From Quercus robur (lineage: Eukaryota; Streptophyta; Magnoliopsida; Fagales; Fagaceae), in NCBI RefSeq assembly GCF_932294415.1, contig NC_065542.1, forward strand, positions 45,597,942-45,661,941: a stretch of DNA of 64,000 nucleotides, read 5' to 3'. Positions 33,151 through 44,568 of this stretch are shown one piece after another. The position numbers and the translations under genes are program-made. The notes under the pieces were generated by a model that saw only the letters and a program-made list of their open reading frames with translations, ran no database searches and was not told the origin of the DNA. How positions within the stretch are numbered: position 1 is the first letter of the stretch; every line of letters starts with the position of its first letter.

Positions 33151-34150
33151 TTTACTTACTATGATCAAGCTAAGTGTACAAGTCTGATTTGTTGGCTAAG
33201 CTTTGGTCTTTGACTTTCACAGATCTAAGCCTTTCTCTATTCCCCCATAGCAACCTAAACAATCACTAACCTTGTCATCACATTCAAACAAAAACCTTGT
33301 CACCAATACTAAAAAAAAAAAAAGCCCCCAGATTATGTCACCAATGGGCATTCATCAAAAGCCTTTACAAACTATATGCAAAGAAAATTCAATAGATGGG
33401 TCTCCTATTCACCAAGCCCATATAGCCCACAATACTAATAATATCAGCAAAGTGCACAAAGAGATAAACTCCAAAAACAATTCAATTATGTCACCATGTC
33501 TATTCCTAAAGTATTAAGCATTAATTTGACTTACAAAAGGTTCCTATCAGAAGGGCATTTCCTGTAAAATGAAAAAAGAAGAAGAAAGCAGTCAGTACAG
33601 CTCAAACATTAAAAAAATTTCAACATGCATATTGTCGAAGCAAGTGCCGAACACGATTTGCTAATGAATTCTTATTTACAAACAAATAAAGATAACCATA
33701 GCCATTCAGATAGTCTTTGTTTGGTTGCTCATAAAATGCAGTAAATGAAAAAAAAAAAAAATACCAAAAACCTTTCACATTACAAATTCACAGTATTTAC
33801 CAATGAACATTCAGAGAGAGACAAATGGAGCAGAGAAATGGGAAAAGGAGATGAAGAAATAAGCAATTGGTATTCTTTGAAATTGTGAAATAGTAGAAAA
33901 AGGGTGAGTGACTTACTATCATGATGGGAACGGAGTTTGTGATGGCTCAAATCGGCGACGGAATGCTTGAATCGGTGACGGTTGGTTTTCTTTTAGGTTA
34001 TCGGCAACAGTGGTTGGGCTTATCGGCGAGGGTTGGGTTCATCACAAGTATTAGCGATGGTTGGAGCTCAAGAGTCGAGCTTGTTATTTTTTTTTGGATT
34101 GAAAACTCTAGAAGAATGGCGCTGGGTATTGAAATGGGGATAGTTTGGGA
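33151..34150. other. CACTA interior upstream of the decayed gene
   Basis: No conserved domain was seen. The open frame at 33921-34160 (+) is antisense to the presumed first exon or leader and has no recognisable family. Confidence 0.4.
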
Positions 34151-34160
34151 GTATTTATAG
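34151..34160 (-). promoter_or_regulatory. TATA-like box of the CACTA gene
   Basis: On the - strand, ctataaatac lies just inside the right subterminal repeat array and points toward the decayed gene. This is the expected promoter position in CACTA elements. Confidence 0.55.
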
Positions 34161-34164
34161 TGAA

Positions 34165-34615
34165 GTCTTTAGTGACGAAATGTTTTCGTCGCTATTGCCC
34201 ACTTCTAGCGACGAATTTTGGTTTCATCACAAAAGGAGCCAGAATTTGTTACGCTTTTAGCGACGACTTTTAATTTCATCGCTATAACACACTTTTAGCG
34301 ACGAAATTCAAATTTCGTCGCTATAGCTTACTTTTATTGATGAATTGTGATTTTGTCGCTAAAACTATGAAATGAAAAACCATGATTATTTTTAGTGACA
34401 AAATATTTCGTCACTATAGATTAATTAAGTTAGCGCCAAAGTTTCCCATATTGGCGCCCATTTTTCAGATCACAATAGTGACGAAATTTATTTTTCGTCA
34501 CTAAATGTTATAATTTTTTTCATTATTAGCTGCGAAACTCATATTTCGTTTCTAAATCTGTATTTTTAGTGACGAAAAATATTTCCTCACTATTTTCGTC
34601 ACTAAAAATACATTT
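34165..34615. repeat. CACTA right subterminal repeat array
   Basis: Multiple gcgacgaaatt / ttcgtcgcta and tagtgacgaaa motifs occur in both orientations, mirroring the left array. Confidence 0.85.
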
Positions 34616-34625
34616 TGTTGTAGTG

Positions 34626-36083
34626 AATAATTTTTAGTTTAGCTTTATGGCGTTCTTTGCCATATAAGACACTTGGGTGTTATGTAAGAAGAGTTGCTAG
34701 ATCAAACTGACAGGTTAGAGTGGCTTGACTTTCCCTGTATTTATGTCATATTTTAGATTAAATTTTGTTGATTGCTGTATTTGGGTTTGCATTGGTTTTG
34801 TTCTGCATATTTTTGTCATCTTTTTAAAAGTATTTGGATTCAATTGGTTTTTGTTTTGGACTAAACTAAACTGAACTGTAAAATTGTTATGACTCCATTA
34901 GGTTTTTCCCATCATTTTCCAGTAGCAAAATATGATGTTAGGACTCTCTTTTGCCTTTTTTTTGGCTATGCTTTCTAATCAATTTGCCTAATTTGTATTT
35001 TTGTGGTTTTTAATTTAGTCTACCTCAAAGATTACATTGTTGTGATTTTGAGGGAATTGAATTTCAAATTATAATGATTCTGAAATTATTCATTGTAATT
35101 TCAAATTGAGTATTTATATATGGTTTATGATCTCCATCATTTTTCCCTACTAGTATTTACGAGTTTTGGTGTAATAATTGATAGTAGATAATGTTGAAGT
35201 ATGTATCTTAATTCTTGAAATTATAGGTGACATCTTGATTTCGGTGTTACTCAACCTTAAATATTTTTATTTTTTATGGTTCAATTATTTAAACCTGCTT
35301 TACTTTATAGATTTCAGATAATTATACTTGATTAGAGCTATTGAGTTAAATTGAAAGGTTAGGATAGCCTAATTTCCCCTTTGTTACTTTTATTTTAATA
35401 TGAAACTATCTTATTTGTTGATGTTTAAAAAAAATTAGCACAAAAACAGTATAAGAAGATTTTCAAATACATACTCTTTGATTCAAAAAAAAAAAAAAAA
35501 CGTTAAAGTTACTTTTGGTCCTTTACCATTTTATAATAGAAACAAAAATGGATAATGTAACAGTAGCACAACAAAGAAGATGGATGATAATGTTTGAGAC
35601 TTTTTTGATATCTGTTTAAGTCCTTACTAATTGCTTGATTTTGCACATTACTTTTTATTATTTGTGAATAAGATTTTTGATTATGTACATCCGATTTATA
35701 TATAATAAGTTGTCATTAGAATAGGGAAAGTATTATAATAATTTTTCTAATAGCTTCAAAGTCAATATATAGTACAAAGAATGCAATCTAAATTTGAACT
35801 TGATTTAATGTTTACCATTTCTTGAGGCACAATTTAATTAAAGTGTCAATCATTGCAGGACACAAAATATGATTTTGTATGAACTAAAGAACGAAAACTC
35901 CTTGAAAAATAGAGAGAGCACAAACCTATTTTATGGATAGCATACCTACAAGCAGGACAAGGACAAATGAGTAGTTGTACAACTTGAATCGAACAAATTT
36001 TAATGTATTTTATTTATTGTATTGTTATGTCGTGTTATTGTCTTAATGTATTTTATTTATTGTATTGTTATGTTAAGTTATTG
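34626..36083. other. Continuation of the old repeat field; no gene recognised
   Basis: 34640-34790 and 35330-35390 match parts of the repeats at 27480 and 28385. The rest is AT-rich with no supported gene. A 37-bp duplication (atgtattttatttattgtat...) lies at about 36003-36080. Confidence 0.45.
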
Positions 36084-36438
36084 TCTTATATTACTAAAAG
36101 ATGAAGCGTAGCGTTTAATACTGCTGCTCTCACATTGTGCCACATCAGCTGCCACATCATTTTTTTTTCTTTTCTTTTTTAAAATATAATTTGTCCTACA
36201 ATTTTAAAATGGTTTTTATAATTTTCAGCTCTATAAATGCAGCCCATTACTTATTTATTTACTTCCACTATCACCCTATAATAAATCCAGCCCACTACTT
36301 ATTTATTTACTTCCACTATCACCCTATAATATATCTGTATAATTAATCCAGCCCGCCTTTTATTTATTTAGTTCCACTATCAAGTCCAACCCAAAACCTT
36401 TTCAGTTCAGTTTTAGGGTTTTGTGTGAACCTTTTCAG

Positions 36439-36470
<32 letters not shown>

Positions 36471-37716
36471 AACAACAACGTTGAAGCCTTTTAAGCTTTA
36501 GGGTTTTTTTTTTTTTTTTTTTCCCAATTTTCTTATAATTGTTTTTAACATTTATTTTTTTTAATATTTACACTTCTCCAACCTTTCTCTCTCCCTTACC
36601 ATTTTATCTCCCCACTACTTCTTCAATCTTTCTCCCTCCCTTACCTTTTCATCTCCCTACTACTCTCTACATTACTATCATTCTTCATCTTTCCCTTCAT
36701 CTTTCTTTATTTTTATCTCTTCTTATTCACATCCTCTTACTATAAATTTGTCACTATCTTTTATATTCTATGCATAGTTTTCCCTCACAAAAAAAAAGGT
36801 TCCCTCTCTCTAAATTTTTTGGTGGATTTTTATTTTATTTTTCTTGCATCTCTATTTTAGGTTGATAATTTTTTATATTCTTTAAAACTCTATTTTAGGT
36901 TAATGTGATTTAGTTTTTTTTTTTAAATTGTGATTAATATTTAGTTTTGTTTTTTAAATTGTTGTTGTTGTTGTTGTGGTTTTTATTTTATTTTATTTTT
37001 ATTATTCTCTTTGATTGTTAAATGTTATCCTATTGCGTTCTAAAGAATTAAATATAGCATATAAAAATATAATATTATTCTATTACATAGCATGATTTGG
37101 ATAATTTGGTATTTATTCTATTACATAGCATGATTTTTTATAATGCTCAATTTAGATGTTAAACTATGAGACTTTACTAATTTTTGTTTATTTTCTAATC
37201 CTTTGTGGTGGAAAAAGTGCTCTTAATAGTTGTATTAGGAGTACTCTATAATACCATTTATTTAAAGAAAAGCAAAAGTTAGCCAAACGAAAATAATCGG
37301 TAGGTGACAAATTTTAACTTTTGCAAATTTATTTTTATTATTATTATTTTATAACAATGCATGTATAGAAATTTAATTCTTAGATTTTGCTAATAATTGT
37401 TTATTTGATAATATGTTTTGGGCGGCCAAAATTATAATTTCTACAAAGAAAATAACCTTAATAGATTATCAAAAACAAAATTTAATCCTAATATTGGTTC
37501 AATTAATCATTGTTAAGTTTTATTAATTTTTTTTAGTTTACGCTTTTTTTGTGTTTTGGATTGTTCCTATATTACATTTATGATTGTTTCTATAATAAAT
37601 AAAAATATAATTATGAAATACATTACTTATTATTAGATTAGTTTAAATTGTAATTTTTTTTTAGTAAAACCACCATAAAAATAATTATCACGCGCAATGT
37701 GCGGGTACGCGGCTAG
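36084..37716 (+). mobile_element. Helitron-like element C (non-autonomous, about 1.6 kb)
   Basis: The 5' end is tcttatattactaaaagatg, followed by a plant-Helitron-like ccacatcagctgccacatca. The 3' end is cgcgcaatgtgcgggtacgc followed by ggCTAG and T, a GC-rich hairpin-prone terminus typical of Helitrons. The base before the 5' end is G rather than the usual A. Imperfect 50-60-bp repeats (cagcccactacttatttatt) occur at 36236-36385. Long poly(A) and poly(T) tracts lie at 36440-36521. No Rep/helicase frame is seen. Confidence 0.6.
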
Positions 37717-38138
37717 TATATATAAAAGTTGAAGTGTAACATTTATTATTACTACATTCTTGTTAAGCCACCTCATCTGCCACGTTATTGACCACACCAT
37801 TAGTCTTTTTCATTTTATTTTTACCTCTAATTTTTTTTACAATATTAAATATAATATAATATTGACTTTACAAATTTATTTAGGTGATTTTAACTTTACA
37901 TATTTGTCTACTTTAATTTTGATGTTATAACTAAATAATAAATCAATGAAAAATCAAAACAATAATGTTGTCTATATATATTCTCTTGGGTGGTTTTAAC
38001 TTGAAATATTATTTTGCCCATTTATCTACCTGTACTTTGACTTTTCTTATTCCCAAACTCTTACTATAAATTTACCACTCTCTCCCATTCTTTGCATATT
38101 TTTTCCATACAAAAAAGGTTATTTCTCTCTCTCTCCCC

Positions 38139-38171
<33 letters not shown>

Positions 38172-39213
38172 AATTTTCTTTTTCATTTTTTGATGATTTT
38201 TTATTTTTTTATTTTTCTTGCATCTCTACCTTAGATTGATGAATATTATTGACTAATTCATATGCGTTCCTTGATGCAAGTATTTTTTTTTTAATAATTT
38301 TCTTTACAACACGAAATACTTTTAATGAATGGTGTTTGTTGTAGATCTTATTTGGGGAATATCATATTATAATATGTCAAATTTTGTGTTGTTTTCAAGT
38401 TTTAATTTATCTGAAAGACAACAAAATAGTTTGAACAAACTAATGAAGAAAAGTTAGTACAGTTGAAGACAATGGTCTTTGTGTTTGTAAATATTTTGTT
38501 TAACAAATTAGTAGTGAATTGTTATGTCTTTGTTATATGATGTTCTTAGATGCTTGAGTAATTACTTTAAGCGTTTATGAATATTTTATATTGTTCTTCA
38601 TCTTCCTTATCTTATTAGTGTATTCTTTGAGACTTTTAAGAAAACATATTCAATTTTGTGCTTAAAATTATTTATCTATCTATCCATTTTTCACATGTTG
38701 GATTAGATGTAACATTAGATGATGGCAGCATTAACACAATACTTCTTCTTTTTCAAAAAACAATTCTCTATTTTTTTTTCCACTTTGGAATTGTAACCTT
38801 GGTTTTTTTAAAAGGAAAAAGAGTTACAATTTTTTTTCCCTTTTTTTCAATGTTGAATTGTAGTTTTGTTGAGTTTTATTAATTTTTTTAAGATATTTTT
38901 CTTGCTGTTTTTGATTGTATGGTAGAAAAAAAAAAGATTTGAAAAAGTTGTTTAAAACTAAAAAAATAATTTCCAAGTTATATATACTTTTTAATAATAT
39001 AAAAAATATTATAAATAATTTGTATTAAAAAATTTATATTTTCACTAACTTACCTTTGAATTCTTGAGACAAAAATGTATTTTATTTTTAATTTTGGTAC
39101 AAAGATATTATATGCATTACATTTTGTGATTGTTACTATAATAAATGAAAATATGATTATGAATTACAATACTATTTATTAAGTATATGAGATTATGCAT
39201 TGAATATTTTTCT
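37717..39213 (+). mobile_element. Helitron-like element D, head to tail with C, 3' end lost
   Basis: It begins immediately after the CTAG of element C and resembles C in order: tatataaaagttgaagtgta versus ttactaaaagatgaagcgta, then ccacctcatctgccacg, then a CT-rich tract (38123-38170), then ataataaatgaaaatatgat near 39140, which matches C near 37600. The usual GC-rich 3' terminus is missing because the LINE-derived sequence starts at about 39214. Confidence 0.5.
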
Positions 39214-39829
39214 ATTGTAAGCATTGATCTAAGGAATTTTTTTCCTCCTCAGTCAGATTGGGAGAGCAAAACAACTTAGATTTTTTTATGATTAATACTT
39301 TGACCTAAGATTTTGCAAAACCACTCTACAGTCTTTCTGATATTATCATGAGAGGAAGAATCATTTTGAAAAAAGTGAAGAGAGTCATCTGCAAAGAGTA
39401 GATGAATGAACGAACAACCTTGCTTTCCATAATAATTGTACAGGAGCTCAATTAATATATGGGAGCTCATAAAGAAATTGCAACTCTATTTATTATCATC
39501 CTTCCATCCATGTAATTTATTTTGTAGCGTCTCAACAAGATCTTGGAATCCTTTTTCCTCTGAGTTTAAAGTTAACTCCTAGGTATTTGCTCGGTTTTTG
39601 CACTAAGTTGACTTGTAAGCATTGATCTAAGGAGTTTTTTTCCTCCTTAGTTAGATTGGGAGAGCAAAACAACTCAGATTTTTGATGATTAATACTTTGA
39701 CATGAGATTTTGCAGTACCACTCTATAGTCTTTCTGATATTATCATGAGAGGAATGATCATTATGAAAAAAGAGGAGAGAGTCATCTACAAAGAGTAGAT
39801 GAATGAATGAACAGCCTTGCTTTCCAACT
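39214..39829 (-). repeat. Internal duplication in the LINE (398-bp period)
   Basis: The sequence at 39214-39431 repeats at 39612-39829, starting ttgtaagcattgatctaagg. Both carry the catalytic box, one reading FADD and the other FVDD. The second copy joins in the middle of a conserved GKQGCSFIHLLF block, so the order along the gene is RT box, downstream part, RT box again. Confidence 0.85.
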
Positions 39830-40490
39830 TTAACTCCCTTGATAAGTTTCTCGTTCTCGGCTTGCAGTAAGGCTAAGGAAAGGATGTTAGCACAGAAAAG
39901 GAAAGGGTAGGGTGATAACGGATCACCTTGCCTCAATCCTCAAGAAGGTTTGAAAGAATTAGTAGGGCTACCATTGACAAGCAAAGCATAACTAACAGTG
40001 GAAACACAGTTAAGGATCCAATTAACCATTGCTCATGTCAATCTTTAAGGCACCAAAATTAATCTTCATTCCTTTCAACTTGGTCAAATAGTCAAAAAAT
40101 CAATGAGCAATTAGGATATTTTCTGTAATGAGTCTGCCTTGTATAAAAGCATTTTGGTATGGAGAAATAAGAGCATTCATGAGAGGTTTGATTCTATTAA
40201 CAAGAAGTTTGGATATGATTTTATATATGATATTGCACAGGCTTATAGGTCTAAAATTTGAAACATCATCAGGGATTGGGCATTTAGAAATAAAAGTTTT
40301 GAAAGTATGATTAAGGGTTTTACGAAGTGAACCTAAATGGGAGAAGGCTAGCACATAGTTGGAATTTCTTGACAATATTCCAAAATTCCTGGTAGAAGAA
40401 AGCTGGAATTTCCATCAGGTCCTAAGGCTTTATAGGGTCCAAGCTGAAACACTGTGCTTTCAATCTCTTCTGCAATAATTGACCTCTTTT
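39214..40490 (-). pseudogene. Decayed LINE (non-LTR retrotransposon) reverse transcriptase fragment
   Basis: On the - strand several blocks of a plant L1-type reverse transcriptase are visible, in order: a PGPDG-like region near 40430, PIPDDVSNFRPISLCNIIYK (about 40280), the NAFIQGRLITENILIAH block, an ALKIDMS block (about 40045), GLRQGDPLSPYPF (about 39930) and the catalytic FVDD or FADD box (39780 and 39385). The frames are interrupted by frameshifts, stops and at least one internal deletion after the IDMS block. The stretch with the catalytic box is present twice, 398 bp apart. No poly(A) tail or target duplication was identified. Confidence 0.88.
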
Positions 40491-40899
40491 ACTGTATGAG
40501 TTAAAAAAGAAAAAGAAAAAGAAAAGCATAAGTTATTGGAAAGTGAAAAATCCATATGATTTTGTAGACATTATGAAGAAATACATGAAAATTACAACAT
40601 ATAATAAAAGCTATAGTGATTTTTTTTAAAGAACTTATTACGATTAGCCTTGTATTATTAAGAACTACTAAATGGCTGATGTATGTGCTTGGTAGTGCTT
40701 TAGGTTATTTTAATGGAACTCCAATTAACCCAAAAGTGAACAAATGTTAAGCATGAAGCTTTTAGGTAGAGTCCAATAAGTTATTTCAACTTTAGCTTTC
40801 AAATGTTCAAAGAGTTCAATGTTCATTTGAAAGTTTAATATAAAAGGCACAACACGAGGTTGAATCTTGTAACACAGATAAAGGGTTATAAAAAAAATT
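40491..40899. other. AT-rich spacer, no gene recognised
   Basis: No coding or structured feature is seen. Confidence 0.45.
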
Positions 40900-41411
40900 G
40901 TAACACATATATAGAATTACTCAAGGCAACAATGTGATTTAAAAGAAAAGAACTTTTGAGTGAGGATTTTTTTTAGGGGGTTGTGGACACTATGGAAATG
41001 GGAGTCGCCATCTAGTTTTTGCAATGGTCTAGGAACCATATATTTAGTGTCTTCTCGAGGAAGGACCATTGATCTTACTACCAGAGATATGGGTTCGGAG
41101 TTAAGGTACGGTCTTGGGAAGGTGTTAGGCATCCAAAATCGCCCAACCCTAAGGTTGGCTTCCTCTCATTATGTCTTATGTCTTAACCCTATTAAAGACA
41201 CACTCAATATTGTTATCTAACTCTCTCTCTCACACACACACTAACATGCGTCTAAACACACAACGCGGTATCAATCATCCCTAAACATACATTTATCATG
41301 CTTGTCAACCAAAGCCTAACATTCATCTAATCATGCATCTCATCACATCATAGATCCTAACATACATCTAGCATTCATGTCATCTCATCCTAGCATTTAT
41401 CTAATCATGGC

Positions 41412-42146
41412 ATAACTGTGATACCTCAATTTGATAGATTGTGTGATGTGTGTGGGTGTGTGATGAGTTTCATATCGGGCTATACTAGGTTAAACTAGAC
41501 TTTATTAACAACTACAAAGAGCCTTAATTGTGACTAGTCCTTTTGAGGTATAGCGTAGGATGTGGTTAGTGCTTTTTTTGGGATTGTTACATATTGTATC
41601 AAAGCCAGGTTGATAACCCTGTGTGGGCTTAGAGATACTACCCCAAAAATTGGGCCCTAACAAGGATGTTAGGGATTTAAGTGGGGAAAATTGTGATGCC
41701 CTAATTTGATTGGTTGTGTGATGTGTATGGGTGTGGGATGAGTCCCACATTAGGCATATGTTGGGTTAAACTGGACTTTATTAATAACTACCAAGAGCCT
41801 CAATTGTGACAAGTCCTTTTGAGGTATAGCGCAGATGTGGCTAGTGCTTTTCCTTGGGATGTTACATATGGTATCAGAGTCGGCTCGGTAACTCCGTGTA
41901 GTCTAAGAGACACTACCCCACAAATTGGGCCTTAACGAGGACGTTAGGAATTTAAGTGGGGGAGATTGTGATGCCCCAATTTGATTGATTGTGTGACCTG
42001 TATAGGTGTGTGATGAGTCTTACATCGAGCATATACTGGGTTGAACTAGGGTTTATTAACAACTACAAAGAGTCTCAATTGTGACTAATTCTTATGAGGT
42101 ATAGTGCAGATGTGACTAGTACTTTTCCTTGGGTTGTTACAATAAC
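41412..42146 (+). mobile_element. Tandem TRIM retrotransposon (three LTRs, two internal regions), TSD ataac
   Basis: There are three LTRs of exactly 175 bp: 41417-41591, 41692-41866 and 41967-42141. Each starts TGTGAT(A/G)CC and ends TGTTACA. Two internal regions of exactly 100 bp (41592-41691, 41867-41966) each begin with a tRNA-Met-type primer-binding site (tatggtatcagag in the second, more decayed in the first) and end with a purine-rich ttaagtggggga-type tract. The array is flanked by perfect 5-bp repeats ataac (41412-41416 and 42142-42146). There is no coding capacity, as expected for a TRIM. Confidence 0.93.
41867..41881 (+). promoter_or_regulatory. TRIM primer-binding site (best preserved)
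   Basis: The sequence tatggtatcagagtc directly follows LTR 2. TGGTATCAGAG is complementary to the 3' end of plant initiator tRNA-Met. Confidence 0.85.
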
Positions 42147-43407
42147 ATTGATCCCAAACAAGGCAATAACAAAGACAAGGCAATAAAAGGGCATGGTAAT
42201 CAAGCATAGGTCATAACATGTATTCCAAACTCTTAAGCATGAAATCAAGCATTGAACAACACAAAAAATGCATGTTCATAATAATGCATGACTTACCTCA
42301 CTTACCTTGCAACAACTCAGCACCTATGGCATTATGCATGAGCATGTGAATGCATGTTTATGGCATCAAAATAAGACAACACAAAATAAATCCTAATTCT
42401 AACATGTGAAAGCAAACAAGCAATTAGACATGTGAAACCAAAGCTTAAGAATATAAAAACATGGAAAAGAGCCCAAACAGAAGTATTACATGTGAAAACA
42501 GAAGCAAAAAAAGATGAAATAAAATTAGGGTTTCTAGGCTAGTTCATGCGCTTGCATGAACAGCCCTATGTGCTCAAGCAAGATTATGCACACGTGGGTT
42601 TTTGCCCATAAACCCTAGACACACAGCAAAGACTTAAAATGCTAAATCTAACATCTTAACATGCTTTCTAGACATACAAAAACATAAACCTAGACTACAT
42701 AAACATATTATAAATATTACAACAAGAAAATAAAGCAAACAAAAAGATTAAAGTGCAAAAAGGAAAAGAAAAGAAAAGTTTAGACTAGATACTTCAAACA
42801 AAAGCTCTTCAAGTTTGATTTTTGACCATTCCCCTCAGTCAAATCTATTCACAATTCAATAAAAGAGTAATTAGTAATTTTAAACTCAAAGATCATGGCC
42901 AAAAAGGCCTTAATCAAAAGAAAATTGACTTGAGGATGTTTTGCGAAAAACTCCCTCTTTGATTTACTATTTCTAGTGAATTTTAGTGTTTTTCCGTGAG
43001 ATTTCTATATGTTTTGAAAATATACCATGTAAGGTTACTTATAGTATGAAAATAGGGGTTTGGAATGACTTCCAGCTGATGTTAAATTCATTCCAAATCT
43101 CAACATTAATGCAAAAAACTTGCCTTGTTTAGTTTTTGGAATTCGCTATGCATGCGCATGCTGATTCTTGCGTGCGCATAGCAAGGATTTCCTTGGCCTC
43201 ACCTTTTCAAAAATAGATTTATTTGCTTATTAAAAGTTATATTTTTCATTTTAACATTTCTCAATCAATTTAACATTTGATTGGGCCCTAAACCAACCTT
43301 GGATCTTAGAATTCAGCATCATTGGGGAACAGGGGCCCGAGTCGTAAGGGGTACAAAATGTAGTGTCTACAGGGGTGTGGTTTGGGTAGTATTCTGCTGC
43401 AATGTGA

Positions 43408-43558
43408 ATGTTGCACATTTTCAAATGGGGAATATAAATCTGGTCTTGTAGGATTGGAGAAACGGATAGAGTTAATGCTACAATGTTGCACATTTTCAAA
43501 TGGGGAATATAAATCTGGTCTTGTAGGATTGGAGAAACGGATATAGTCGATGCTACAG
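43408..43558 (+). repeat. 75-bp tandem duplication
   Basis: The stretch starting ttgcacattttcaaatgggg occurs at 43411 and again at 43486, almost identical through to gagaaacggata. It lies just outside the gypsy LTR. Confidence 0.93.
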
Positions 43559-44527
43559 AGGAGGTATCTTAGGCTAGAATTCTATTATACAAGTTAATTG
43601 TTACAGTGATAAAATTCTATGCTTTTAGGTCCTGAATCATTTTAAACTATAGTATGCTGGAACCTCTTGGCATGAGCTAAATTATATTTTAGACAAGATA
43701 TTGAAGTTTCGGTATTATCCAGTAAGTAAAATTGCTTTCTTGTGTTCAACTTTTAATTTATCCAAGTTTAATAATTGTCAATTTTTTTTTAAATGGTTAT
43801 GGTTTCCTAAACTTTTGTGCCATTATCTTAATTTACCTGTCTTCCTTCTTCTCTCTTTCTAGCATTCCCATTCTTTACAAAAGACGTAGATATTGCGATT
43901 CCTGCTTTTGATACTTCAAGTATTGAACTTCCCGCATTCTTGATCAAGTATTCTTGTGCACAGTTTCTCCTCCAGCATCAAAAGTAAACGGCTTGTGCTG
44001 GCTTCAAACATCAACAAATCTACGGTCTAAATTTAGTGATCAGAAGTTCAGAACAAGTGAGACTGAGGGTTGGTTTTCTTGGTTCCATGTTGGTGAACAT
44101 TTCTTTAAATTTGATATATATTTTCCCATCCTAATTTATTGGGAATTCTTGAGCATAAGTTGATTGCTATTTTCCAATTTATGGTCTTTGCAATAGTTTT
44201 GTATGTCTACCACTTGAAAGTTTGCATGTAGTTGTATTGGAGCAAGAATTGTCTAATCATATTGGTAGCAGCAATCTTTATTTTACCAAACATACTACCA
44301 ATAGGGACTCAGATGTTTTCTAATCCTATTGGTAGCCCGTGGTAACTTGTCCACACTCACATGTGCACATGAAGATTGCTTAGTTTGATAAGTCCTCTTG
44401 AATGGAATGTATTTGATATTATGTTAGATCGCCAAAAGCAAATTCATGACGTATGAATTCCTACACCAAGAAAAAGCCAATTAAAGTATCACAAGCAATG
44501 ACTATCAATTTCGTCAGGGTTGGCTTT

Positions 44528-44568
<41 letters not shown>

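Larger units (their letters stand above)
28723..34625 (-). mobile_element. CACTA (En/Spm) element, 5.9 kb, TSD aat
   Basis: The left end is CACTATAACAAAATG. The right end is cattttgttgtagtg, its near-perfect inverse. Three-base direct repeats aat flank it (28720-28722 and 34626-34628), as expected for CACTA. Both subterminal regions (about 28741-29240 and 34165-34615) are full of direct and inverted copies of a ttcgtcactaaa / tagtgacgaaa motif, the binding-site array typical of this superfamily. Inside, on the - strand, are a TATA-like ctataaatac at 34151-34160, a decayed multi-exon gene, a 190-bp minisatellite and a nested hAT-like MITE. I see no TNP2-type main transposase, so the element is probably non-autonomous. 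Confidence 0.9.
40900..43371 (-). mobile_element. Tat/Ogre-like Ty3/gypsy LTR with adjoining primer-binding site (partial element)
   Basis: Read on the - strand, an LTR starts at 43371 with TGTAGACACTACATTTTGTA and extends to about 41011. Directly after it is TGGCGACTCCCATTTCC (from 41010), which resembles the TGGCGACTCC primer-binding site of Tat/Ogre retrotransposons. Only about 110 bp of internal sequence follows before unrelated DNA. The LTR is about 1.6 kb once the nested TRIM (41417-42141) is disregarded. No second LTR is in the window. Its exact end next to the PBS is uncertain. Confidence 0.6.

Noticed and set aside
44531..44565. 35-base T-run considered as a retroposon tail
   Set aside because: No coding sequence or target duplication adjoins it on either strand, so a simple homopolymer is the cautious reading.
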